Source: an uncultured Bacillota bacterium (GTDB taxonomy: Bacteria; Bacillota; Clostridia; Peptostreptococcales; Anaerovoracaceae). From it: a stretch of 11,617 nucleotides of DNA. The notes under the pieces were generated by a model that searched no databases, was not told the origin of the DNA, and saw nothing but the letters and a program-made list of their open reading frames with translations. Shown piece after piece: positions 1 to 6,742 of the stretch. Location of the stretch: NCBI GenBank assembly GCA_946638265.1, contig CAMPBN010000025.1, positions 1 through 11,617 on the forward strand. Reading direction: 5' to 3'. Both the position numbers and the translations under genes were made by a program. Every line of letters starts with the position of its first letter. The stretch's first letter is position 1.

Positions 1-1
1 C

Positions 2-202
2 AAGGGCACAGGCTGGATCGAAATTCTCGGATGCGTCATGACACATCCTCACGTAATCAAGGCTGCGGGTCTGGACCCTGAAAAGTATACGGGTTGGGCC
101 TTTGGTATGGGCGTAGAAAGAGTCGCTATGCTGAAGTATGGCGTAGATGACATCCGTCTTTTCTATGAAAATGACATGCGTTTCATATCACAGTTCAAGT
201 AA
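2..202 (+). CDS. pheS: Phenylalanine--tRNA ligase alpha subunit, C-terminal end (partial)
   Basis: This is the last 66 codons of the alpha subunit of phenylalanyl-tRNA synthetase, cut by the window edge. The alpha subunit carries the class II aminoacylation site that joins phenylalanine to tRNA-Phe, and works as an alpha2-beta2 tetramer with PheT in the cytoplasm. The frame starts at base 2 and ends with TAA at 200-202. It shows class II motif 3, read as GWAFGMGVERVAMLKYG, followed by the family's usual ending, DIRLFYENDMRFISQF. The stop codon runs into the pheT ribosome binding site, and pheT follows 13 nt later, the standard pheST operon arrangement. The N-terminal coiled coil and motifs 1 and 2 lie outside the window. 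Confidence 0.96.
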   Translation, partial: KGTGWIEILGCVMTHPHVIKAAGLDPEKYTGWAFGMGVERVAMLKYGVDDIRLFYENDMRFISQFK

Positions 203-215
203 GGAGGAGTAGAAC

Positions 216-2672
216 ATGTTAACACCTATCAAATGGATAAAAGATTTTGTAGATATAGATATCACTGCAGAAGAATACGGCAATCTGATGACTACCGCAG
301 GCCTCGAATATGAGGAAATGCGCCATTTCGGCGAGCCTATCGAAAACGTTGTGGTAGGCCGGATCGAAAAGATTGAAAAGCATCCGCAGGCTGACAAGCT
401 GGTAATCTGTCAGATCAATGTAGGGAAAGAAAAGAATCTCCAGATCGTTACCGGCGCCACCAACATCTTTGAAGGCGCTATCGTACCTGTGGCTCTCGAC
501 AATTCCCGCATTCCGGGACCGCTCCACGGCCATGAAAAGGAAGAAGGCGGCTCAGTCATTCGCGCAGGCGAACTCCGCGGCGTCCTCTCCGAAGGAATGC
601 TTTGCGGACCGCAGGAACTGGGCTGGGACGACAAAGTGGCACCTTACATCTCCAAGGACGGCATCTGGCTTTTGCCTGAAGGCGGCGACCGCCTGGGTGA
701 AAGCATAGTGGATGTTTTCGACCTGAAGCAGGATGTTGTGGGATTTGGCGTTACACCAAACCGTCCTGACTGGATGTCCATCAGGGGCATTGCGGGCGAA
801 TCCAAGGCATTTTTGAAAAAGCCGCTGAAAACTCCGGATTTGCCAGAACTTGCATGTGAAGGCGAGGGAAAAGCGGAAGATTACATCAAGGTAGAGATTA
901 AAAATCCTGCCTGCCGCAGATACACCGCACACATCATCACAGACGTAAAGATCGAACAGTCTCCGTGGTGGCTCCAGCAAAGATTGATGCTGGCCGGCAT
1001 GAGACCTATCAATAACATCGTAGATATCACCAACTTTGTCATGCTCGAATACGGCCAGCCGCTCCATGCATTTGACATCGAGACTGTGGAAAAGCGCGAG
1101 ATCATCGTAGACGTGGCCAAGGACGGAGATGTATTCACCACACTGGACGGCAAAAAGCGCAAGGTTTACAGCGATACGCTCATGATCAACGACGGTGTCA
1201 AGCCTATCGGTATCGCAGGCATCATGGGAGGATTGAACTCTGAAATCGAGCCGACCACCCATACCGTTATCCTGGAATCAGCCAACTTTGACGAGGCCAG
1301 CATCTGCCATTCTTCCAAGAAGATAGGCATCCGCACCGAAGCACAAAACCGCTATACGCGTGGCGTTTCACCGGCTGTCTGCAAAGATGCCGGAGTGCGT
1401 TTCTGCCAGTTGGTTGAACACATCGGCGCCGGCAAAGTGGTGCCGGGCTGCATAGACATCTATCCGGATCCGGAAGTGCTGCCGACTACCAAAGTGCGTG
1501 TTTCCAGAATGAATTCGCTCATCGGAGTGAACATTCCGGCAGAAGATATGAAGGGCTACCTGGAAGCTCTGGACATGAAAGTGGAGCTTTCCGAGAATCC
1601 TGATGTTCTTTTGGTAACACCGCCTCCTACAAGACGCGACATGCTGGAAGAGATTGACTACGCAGAAGAAATTGCGAGAATGTACGGATTTGACAACATC
1701 CCTTACCAGATGCTCGACGACGATATCACGGTATCCGTGACCAAGAGCTGGGCACTCAGACAGCACGCTCGCAGCATCATGATAGGCATGGGATTCAACG
1801 AAATCCAGACTTATTCCTTCATCAGTCCGAAGAGCGTGGAAAAGATGGGGCTTTCGGAAGACAGCTGGGAAAGAGATTTCCTGAAGCTTCTCAATCCTCT
1901 TGGCGAGGAGACTTCCGTAATGCGCACCATCCTGACTCCGAATATGCTGGAGACTCTGGCAAGAAACCAGAACAGAGGCAACGCCTCCGTCAGAGCTTTT
2001 GAAATAGGCAATACCTTCACTCCAAACTTCTTCGATCCAAAGGGACTTCCTATTGAAGAACTTTCAATGTCCATCGGTATGTATGGAGAAGGCGAAGACT
2101 TCTTCACGCTGAAAGGCGCTGTCGAGACTTTCCTCGGAGCGATTGGCATCAAGGACGTGAAGTTCGTAGCAGAAAGCGAATATGAGCCTTACCACCCGGG
2201 CAGATGCGCACGCATCATCATCAAGGACACAAATGGGGAAGACGAAGAATTGGGCATCATGGGCGAGCTTCATCCTGATGTGGCAGCCAACTTCGAACTT
2301 GAAGGCAGAGTATATGCATGCGAGCTGATGTTCGGAAAATTCCTGGGCAAGTCCGATATGGAAAAGCATTACAGCCCGCTTCCGAAGTTCCCTTCGTCTG
2401 AAAGAGACATCGCTCTGGTAGTAGATGAGGATGTTCCGGCAGGCCAGCTGCAGGATTGCATCACATCAAACGGCGGCGACATCCTGGAAGAAGTGAAGAT
2501 GTTCGACGTTTACCGCGGACCGCAGGTAGGCTTCGGCAAGAAGAGCCTGGCATTCAACCTAAAGTACAGAAGCAAGGACAAGACCCTCACGGACGAGGAG
2601 GTTCAGGCAGTACACAGTGTTGTGCTGGAACAGCTCAAAGACAAGTTTAATGCAACTCTCAGAGAAATGTAG
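216..2672 (+). CDS. pheT: Phenylalanine--tRNA ligase beta subunit
   Basis: This is the 818-residue beta subunit of phenylalanyl-tRNA synthetase, close to the usual length of about 800. It binds tRNA-Phe and edits Tyr-tRNA-Phe. The bacterial domain order is visible: an OB-fold tRNA-binding domain from about residue 45 (VVVGRIEKIEKHPQADKL) to 155; a B3/4 editing domain at about 230-400 (PINNIVDITNFVMLEYGQP, HAFD); a B5 domain at about 424-492 (TPPPTRRDMLEEIDYAEEIAR); a degenerate synthetase-like core; and a C-terminal FDX-ACB anticodon-binding domain at about 720-818 (LPKFPSSERDIALVVDE). The ATG at 216 is supported by AGGAGG at 202-207, which overlaps the pheS stop. zapA starts 12 nt after the stop, so the three genes probably share a transcript. 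No disruption or missing domain is apparent. Confidence 0.98.
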   Translation: MLTPIKWIKDFVDIDITAEEYGNLMTTAGLEYEEMRHFGEPIENVVVGRIEKIEKHPQADKLVICQINVGKEKNLQIVTGATNIFEGAIVPVALDNSRIPGPLHGHEKEEGGSVIRAGELRGVLSEGMLCGPQELGWDDKVAPYISKDGIWLLPEGGDRLGESIVDVFDLKQDVVGFGVTPNRPDWMSIRGIAGESKAFLKKPLKTPDLPELACEGEGKAEDYIKVEIKNPACRRYTAHIITDVKIEQSPWWLQQRLMLAGMRPINNIVDITNFVMLEYGQPLHAFDIETVEKREIIVDVAKDGDVFTTLDGKKRKVYSDTLMINDGVKPIGIAGIMGGLNSEIEPTTHTVILESANFDEASICHSSKKIGIRTEAQNRYTRGVSPAVCKDAGVRFCQLVEHIGAGKVVPGCIDIYPDPEVLPTTKVRVSRMNSLIGVNIPAEDMKGYLEALDMKVELSENPDVLLVTPPPTRRDMLEEIDYAEEIARMYGFDNIPYQMLDDDITVSVTKSWALRQHARSIMIGMGFNEIQTYSFISPKSVEKMGLSEDSWERDFLKLLNPLGEETSVMRTILTPNMLETLARNQNRGNASVRAFEIGNTFTPNFFDPKGLPIEELSMSIGMYGEGEDFFTLKGAVETFLGAIGIKDVKFVAESEYEPYHPGRCARIIIKDTNGEDEELGIMGELHPDVAANFELEGRVYACELMFGKFLGKSDMEKHYSPLPKFPSSERDIALVVDEDVPAGQLQDCITSNGGDILEEVKMFDVYRGPQVGFGKKSLAFNLKYRSKDKTLTDEEVQAVHSVVLEQLKDKFNATLREM

Positions 2673-2684
2673 CGGAGGAAATCC

Positions 2685-3239
2685 ATGGAGAACAATAAAG
2701 TTAGCGTAAAGATTTACGGACAGGAATATGTTATTTCGGGCGAAAGCAGCCGCGAAAACATCATAAGGGTCGCTGACTATGTTGATATGAAAATGCATGA
2801 AATCGCAGGAGCGGCAGTGGGAGCATCACTCGCTTCCGTTGCCACCCTTACGGCGGTGAATATTGCGGATGAGTTTTTTACGGCCAAGGAAAAAGTGGAA
2901 GAATTGACTGCAGCCAAAAACGCTGCGGAAAAGGACGCCAAGCATTATGTGGAGCTGTGGGACGAAGCCAAGCAGAGCACCATGCAATACAAGACCGATT
3001 TTTCCAATATGACGGCGCAAAAGGACGAGCTGATGCGCAGCCTCAACGAAAAGGAAAATGAGCTGAACGAGCTCAAGGAGTCCACCAGGCAGGCTGAGGA
3101 AAACGAAAGAAGCAGCAAGGCTGCCGAAATCGAAGAACTCAGAGCCAAGTGCAAGGAACTGGAAAACAGCTTTTTCGATCTCCAGATGGAAAATATCCGC
3201 CTCAAGAGCGAGGTGGAACGCTACAAAAGAACCGTTTAA
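2685..3239 (+). CDS. zapA: Cell division protein ZapA with long C-terminal coiled coil
   Basis: This is a 184-residue ZapA-family protein. ZapA binds and bundles FtsZ protofilaments and stabilises the division ring at midcell. Residues 1-65 match the ZapA head: a KVSVKIYGQEYVISG strand segment, IIRVADYVDMKMHEI, and the signature ending in TAVNIADEFF. From about residue 66 to the end the sequence is almost entirely charged heptad-like helix rich in E, K and A, which predicts a continuous coiled coil. Bacillus and E. coli ZapA are roughly 85-110 residues, so the tail here is clearly extended; longer ZapA proteins occur in Clostridia. The start is set by GGAGG at 2674-2678. Position downstream of pheT is common in Bacillota. 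In many Clostridia a U32 peptidase gene separates zapA from mutS2; it is absent here. Confidence 0.9.
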   Translation: MENNKVSVKIYGQEYVISGESSRENIIRVADYVDMKMHEIAGAAVGASLASVATLTAVNIADEFFTAKEKVEELTAAKNAAEKDAKHYVELWDEAKQSTMQYKTDFSNMTAQKDELMRSLNEKENELNELKESTRQAEENERSSKAAEIEELRAKCKELENSFFDLQMENIRLKSEVERYKRTV

Positions 3240-3262
3240 TTTGCGCGAAAGCGTACTTAACC

Positions 3263-5656
3263 ATGAATCAGAAGACATACAAGATATTAGAGTACTCAAA
3301 GATCACGGATGCGCTGTCGGCTTTTGCGGCTTCTCCCAAGACGAGAGAGGCGCTTGCAAAACTGCAGCCTTCCGTTGAAGTACATAAAATTAAAGAAATG
3401 CAGGCGGAAACCACGGAAGCGGTTTCCGTTATTGTGCATAAAGGGGCACTTCCGCTCGGAAGCTTTTACGACATAGAGGATCAGCTGCATCTGGCCAGAA
3501 AGGGCGGCACTCTTTCAATGAAAGAATTGCTGCGCGTGCTGTACAATTGCCGCATTGCCAGAGAAGTGGTAAATTTCCTGAAAAGCGACCTGCCGCCGCT
3601 TCCCATCATAAACGGCATAGCGGAGGTCATCAGCATCCAGAAATACCTGGAGGAAACCATCGACCGCTGTATCCTGTCGGAAGACGAGATGTCGGACAAT
3701 GCATCGCCCGAGCTGCGGGATATTCGCCGCAAGATGGCGCAGCAGAGTGAGGCCATCACTTCCAAGCTGAATACCATCGTCAACTCCTCTGCCACATCCA
3801 CATATCTGCAGGAAGCCATCGTCACAATGCGTGACGGGCGTTACTGCATACCTGTGAAAGCGGAGCACAGAGCGCATTTTCCGGGAATGATACACGACCG
3901 TTCATCTTCCGGAGCCACGCTTTTCATCGAGCCGCAATCGGTGGTGAACCTGAACAACGAGCTGCGTGAGCTGGAACTGGCCGAAGCGGCCGAGATTGAG
4001 AGGATACTCTCGGATCTTTCAGCCAGCGTGGCAGAGCATTTTAACGAGCTCTTGAACAACCAGAAGCTTCTGGAAAAACTGGACTTTATCTTTGCCAAAG
4101 GCAAGCTCTCTGTGGAGATGCACGGCGAAGAAGCGGGGCTTTCGGAAGATGGCAGTCTGCTCCTCAAGAGCGCGCGCCATCCGCTTTTGGACGCCAAAAA
4201 GGCAGTGCCAATCACTGTGTCACTGGGCAGGGTGAGCGACGAGAAAGCCTACCATACATTGGTGATCACAGGCCCGAATACGGGTGGTAAGACAGTGACG
4301 CTGAAGACTGTGGGGCTTTTGGCTATGATGTTCCAGGCGGGACTTCACATTCCGGCAGCTTCCACGTCCAGGATGCCGATATACAGGAAAATCTATGCGG
4401 ATATAGGGGATGAGCAGAGCATCGAGCAGAGCCTGTCCACCTTTTCTTCGCATATGAAAAATATCGTGGAGATAGTGAAAAAAGCAGACGATTCCACGCT
4501 GGTGCTGGCGGATGAGCTGGGCGCCGGCACGGATCCGACGGAGGGCGCGGCACTGGCCATTTCGGTGCTCGAGCATATCCGTCAAAGCGGTGCTTATACT
4601 ATAGCCACCACGCACTACAACGAGCTGAAAAAATATGCCATCGCCACGTCTGACGTGGAAAATGCCAGCATGGAGTTTGATGTTGCTACGCTCAGCCCGA
4701 CCTACAGGCTGCTCATCGGAACGCCGGGCAGGTCCAACGCATTTGAAATCAGTGAAAAGCTGGGGCTGGAGCATACCATCATAGAAAGCGCACGCACGCT
4801 TCTTGAAAGCGGCGACATACAGTTTGAAGAGGTCATCACGGCTCTGGAGAGCAGCCGCAAAGAGGCTGAGACCGAAAAAGAAGAGGCCCGCAGCCTCCGC
4901 AGCACTGCAGCTGCAGAGAAGGAGGAAACGGCGCGTCTCAAGGCAGAGCTGATGGCGCAAAAGGAAAAGATTTTGGCGGAGGCAAGGGCCGAGGCCAGAG
5001 AGATCATCAAGGACGCTCAGGAGACTTCCAAAGAAGTGCAGCAGGAGCTGAAAGAATTGGCGAAGATGGATTCTCTGGGCGAGCGTACCCGTCGCTACGA
5101 TGAGAACAAGCGCCGCCTGAATCAGGCAGAGAAAAAATACAGAGAAAAGATTGTCACCACGCAGGATTTCAGGCCGGCTCAGCCGGAGGAAATCAAATCC
5201 GGCGTTCGCGTCAAGATCATGACCATCGGGCAAAATGGCGAAGCACTGGGCACACCGGATTCTTCCGGCAATGTTCAGGTGCAGGTGGGAGCACTGAAAG
5301 TCAGCGCCAAGGTCTCAGACCTGATGCTTATCGACGTGAAACAGAAAAAGGTCAAAGAGTCGTTCAAGGGCAGCAAATACGGTACCATGTACCGCACCAA
5401 AGCTCAGAATATTTCCCTTTCAATTAATATCGTGGGCAAGAACAAGGACGATGCCATCATGGATGTGGACAAGTACCTTGACGATGCGTTCATGGCGCAT
5501 CTTGAGAAAGTGACGATTATCCACGGCCGCGGCGAAGGTATTTTGCGCTCTGCGGTAGCTGAGCTTTGCAAGCGGCACAAACATGTGGAGAGCTTCCGCA
5601 CGGGCAAGTATGACGAGGGCGGCAACGGGGTCACTGTAGTCACGCTCAAAAAGTAG
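3263..5656 (+). CDS. mutS2: MutS2 / RqcU: Smr-domain DNA and ribosome-associated ATPase
   Basis: This is a 797-residue MutS2, near the 785 residues of the B. subtilis protein. MutS2 lacks the mismatch-recognition domains of MutS. Known roles in the family are suppression of recombination and, in B. subtilis, acting on collided ribosomes. A core/lever/clamp region comes first, then the ABC-type ATPase with Walker A GPNTGGKT at 337-344, Walker B LVLADELGAGTDPTEGAALA with D417 and E418, and TTHYNELKKYA. A charged coiled coil spans about 515-630, a KOW-like beta region about 645-690, and the Smr domain about 716-797, with IIHGRGEG and a GGNGVTVV ending. The usual Smr LDLRG motif reads INIVG here. 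I chose the ATG at 3263 because MNQKTYKILEYSKI matches the normal MutS2 N-terminus, although no good Shine-Dalgarno precedes it. An in-frame ATG at 3149 would overlap zapA and add 38 unlike residues. Confidence 0.95.
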   Translation: MNQKTYKILEYSKITDALSAFAASPKTREALAKLQPSVEVHKIKEMQAETTEAVSVIVHKGALPLGSFYDIEDQLHLARKGGTLSMKELLRVLYNCRIAREVVNFLKSDLPPLPIINGIAEVISIQKYLEETIDRCILSEDEMSDNASPELRDIRRKMAQQSEAITSKLNTIVNSSATSTYLQEAIVTMRDGRYCIPVKAEHRAHFPGMIHDRSSSGATLFIEPQSVVNLNNELRELELAEAAEIERILSDLSASVAEHFNELLNNQKLLEKLDFIFAKGKLSVEMHGEEAGLSEDGSLLLKSARHPLLDAKKAVPITVSLGRVSDEKAYHTLVITGPNTGGKTVTLKTVGLLAMMFQAGLHIPAASTSRMPIYRKIYADIGDEQSIEQSLSTFSSHMKNIVEIVKKADDSTLVLADELGAGTDPTEGAALAISVLEHIRQSGAYTIATTHYNELKKYAIATSDVENASMEFDVATLSPTYRLLIGTPGRSNAFEISEKLGLEHTIIESARTLLESGDIQFEEVITALESSRKEAETEKEEARSLRSTAAAEKEETARLKAELMAQKEKILAEARAEAREIIKDAQETSKEVQQELKELAKMDSLGERTRRYDENKRRLNQAEKKYREKIVTTQDFRPAQPEEIKSGVRVKIMTIGQNGEALGTPDSSGNVQVQVGALKVSAKVSDLMLIDVKQKKVKESFKGSKYGTMYRTKAQNISLSINIVGKNKDDAIMDVDKYLDDAFMAHLEKVTIIHGRGEGILRSAVAELCKRHKHVESFRTGKYDEGGNGVTVVTLKK

Positions 5657-5696
5657 CGTCACTCGTTTACAAAAACGCACTAAAATCACTGCTGGG

Positions 5697-5727
5697 CTGG
5701 CACGGAACCTCGGCGGTATGCTATAAT
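5697..5727 (+). promoter_or_regulatory. Extended -10 promoter for the DUF3990 cassette
   Basis: A perfect TATAAT lies at 5722-5727, preceded by TG at 5719-5720 in the extended -10 position (TGCTATAAT). The -35 element is poor: the best match is CTGGCA at 5697-5702 with a long 19-nt spacer, so the extended -10 probably carries the promoter. The predicted start near 5733 leaves a leader of under 20 nt that is almost entirely the ribosome binding site AAGGAGGT (5733-5740). No convincing terminator for mutS2 is seen in 5657-5750, so read-through from the upstream operon is also possible. Confidence 0.7.
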
Positions 5728-5750
5728 GAAAAAAGGAGGTAGCGTAGAAT

Positions 5751-6135
5751 ATGATTTTATATCACGGGAGCAATGTTGAAGTGCGCGAGCCGAAGTTGCT
5801 CGAAGTTCAGCGAAAACTTGATTTTGGCAGAGGATTTTATACTACCACCGATTTGGGGCAGGCCGAAAAGTGGGCTGTTCGTACGGCTAAGAGACTGAAA
5901 CAGACCGCCGGGTTTGTTACTGCATATGATATCGATGATGAGCAGTTGGAATCTCTGAATGTGCTGCGTTGCGAACGACCAGACGGCGCAGGTGATAGAC
6001 TTGTTCCTTTCCGGTGCGTACAGTGAAGAGGAAACTATCAAGAGACTTCTTACGCAAAAGTTGAAGGATCAATTTACTTTCAAAAGCGGAAAAGCGTTAG
6101 AACTATTGAAGTACCGCGAGGTGATCCGTATATGA
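5751..6135 (+). pseudogene. DUF3990-family gene, internally deleted and frameshifted
   Basis: The frame opening at ATG 5751 (AAGGAGGT, 10 nt upstream) codes for a typical DUF3990 N-terminus: MILYHGSNVEV, then DFGRGFYTTTDLGQAEKWA. The YHGS and GFYTT-type motifs resemble ADP-ribosyltransferase/PARP-like folds. Family resemblance holds to about residue 73 (SLNVLR), then the frame turns into unlike sequence and stops at 6026. From 5971 the +1 frame resumes family-like sequence, starting ANDQTAQVIDLFLSGAYSEE and ending KYREVIRI with TGA at 6133-6135. The two parts sum to about 127 residues, against roughly 150-165 as I remember the family. About 30 central residues and the reading frame have therefore been lost. 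The 91-residue product of the open part is unlikely to fold as an active enzyme. The stop overlaps the next gene's ATG. The ADP-ribosyltransferase assignment is inference; the broken frame is directly visible. Confidence 0.82.
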
Positions 6136-6380
6136 ACAGAATGAAGAATTTTTCGTTGGATTACTATAATAGCAGTGTGATTCAGCGGATTATTGAAAAA
6201 TATCATATGGAGCCAATGGACGCCGCACGAGCATTTCTGACTTCCGAAACACATAGTATGTTAGAGGACGCGGATTTAGCAATGTGGGAGTTTTCGGAAA
6301 GCGCCATTTTTGATATGTGGGAAGCCGAAAGAAATACCGGAGACCCGCGCAACTCGGAGTATTTGAGGAGTGAACTATGA
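6132..6380 (+). CDS. Small acidic protein of unrecognised family, middle gene of the cassette
   Basis: This is an 82-residue protein that I do not recognise by name. Its ATG at 6132 overlaps the TGA of the upstream DUF3990 pseudogene, and GAGGTGATC at 6118-6126 is an unusually long match to the anti-Shine-Dalgarno. The sequence is probably helical, with no membrane segment or signal peptide. Recognisable stretches are YYNSSVIQRIIEKYHMEP, an acidic MLEDADLAMWEFSES, and a C-terminal TGDPRNSEYLR. I have an impression that similar small proteins with the DPRNS ending occur beside DUF3990 and DUF3791 genes in Clostridia, but I cannot verify it. The position between a putative ADP-ribosyltransferase-fold gene and a DUF3791-like gene, with ATGA overlaps on both sides, suggests a partner or antitoxin-like role. 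That is inference only. Confidence 0.8.
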   Translation: MNRMKNFSLDYYNSSVIQRIIEKYHMEPMDAARAFLTSETHSMLEDADLAMWEFSESAIFDMWEAERNTGDPRNSEYLRSEL

Positions 6381-6589
6381 TTAGTGAGGAAATGAAATTC
6401 TTTCTTTTTCTGATAGAGAGATATGCTGAGCACAACGGGCGTTCTACCGGGGAGGTTTTTCGTGAGTGGGACCAAAAAGGCATTACGGATAAAATCTACG
6501 ACGGATATTGGGAATACCACCAGGAGGCTCTTTCAAACGCATATGATGACATCGACAGTTTGTGCACAACAGGCAAGCACGCGTGGTGA
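6377..6589 (+). CDS. DUF3791-like small protein, last gene of the cassette
   Basis: This is a 70-residue soluble protein whose ATG overlaps the preceding stop (ATGA, 6377-6380), with GAGGAG at 6365-6370 as ribosome binding site. The pattern of an N-terminal EEMKFFLFLIERYAEHNG helix, a STGEVFREWDQKG middle and an IYDGYWEYHQEALSNAYDDI segment followed by a short tail resembles DUF3791. In that family a Y-x5-H segment is followed by an acidic dipeptide and I near the C-terminus. DUF3791 and DUF3990 genes are often neighbours, which supports the assignment through context. No function is established; binding to, or control of, the DUF3990 product is a guess. An intrinsic terminator follows 14 nt after the stop. 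Confidence 0.78.
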   Translation: MISEEMKFFLFLIERYAEHNGRSTGEVFREWDQKGITDKIYDGYWEYHQEALSNAYDDIDSLCTTGKHAW

Positions 6590-6603
6590 CTCAATATTTT
6601 CTT

Positions 6604-6630
6604 GGCAGGTCGCGAGAGACCTGCCTTTTT
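6604..6630 (+). terminator. Intrinsic terminator closing the DUF3990/DUF3791 cassette
   Basis: An 8-bp perfect stem, GGCAGGTC (6604-6611) with GACCTGCC (6618-6625), encloses a 6-nt loop, GCGAGA, and is followed directly by TTTTT (6626-6630). This is a textbook rho-independent terminator for + strand transcription. The opposite side lacks a matching T run, so it does not look bidirectional. Confidence 0.93.
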
Positions 6631-6654
6631 AGACCTTGCATAGACCGGCAAACA

Positions 6655-6683
6655 TTGACATATTGCGGTATTCGCGATATAAT
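6655..6683 (+). promoter_or_regulatory. Consensus sigma-A promoter for the DUF523 gene
   Basis: TTGACA at 6655-6660 and TATAAT at 6678-6683 are separated by exactly 17 nt. Both hexamers are perfect consensus at the ideal spacing. The predicted start near 6690 gives a leader of about 50 nt before the ATG at 6743. It lies just after the cassette terminator, so it starts a new transcription unit, which may run through the DUF523 gene into argS. Confidence 0.92.
6660..6680. promoter_or_regulatory. Imperfect palindrome between -35 and -10: candidate operator
   Basis: ATATTGCG (6660-6667) and CGCGATAT (6673-6680) form an inverted repeat with 7 of 8 matching positions around the 5-nt centre GTATT. 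It fills the spacer and runs from the last base of the -35 into the -10. A repressor bound here would block RNA polymerase. No regulator gene is adjacent, so the binding protein is unknown. Part of the symmetry is forced by the AT-rich TATAAT, so chance is possible. Confidence 0.45.
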
Positions 6684-6694
6684 TTTTAGTTGAT

Positions 6695-6706
6695 GAATAA
6701 TTATTC
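6695..6706. repeat. Perfect 12-bp palindrome in the DUF523 leader
   Basis: GAATAATTATTC reads the same on both strands and lies just downstream of the predicted transcription start. It could be a second operator half of the control region or a chance AT-rich palindrome. With no loop, it cannot form a useful RNA hairpin. Confidence 0.35.
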
Positions 6707-6742
6707 GGAGCGCGTATGGACGCGGGCCGGAAAGGAGCGTCT

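Noticed and set aside
552..1262. Open frame of 236 codons on the - strand inside pheT
   Set aside because: It is an antisense shadow of conserved PheT domains, with no start signal or motif.
4220..5233. Open frame of 337 codons on the - strand inside mutS2
   Set aside because: It lies fully antisense to a clear MutS2, is rich in C, H, R and L with no recognisable motifs, and is explained by codon bias of the + strand gene.
5655..5682. GCGT...ACGC inverted repeat after mutS2 as a terminator
   Set aside because: The stem is only four base pairs with a long loop, and no T run follows.
5751..6026. Treating the 91-residue open frame as an intact gene
   Set aside because: The last 18 residues are unlike the DUF3990 family, while family-like sequence continues immediately in another frame, so a broken gene is the better call.
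6423..6632. Overlapping 69-codon + strand frame within the DUF3791-like gene
   Set aside because: It runs through the intrinsic terminator, has no matching ribosome binding site, and the other frame shows the family pattern.
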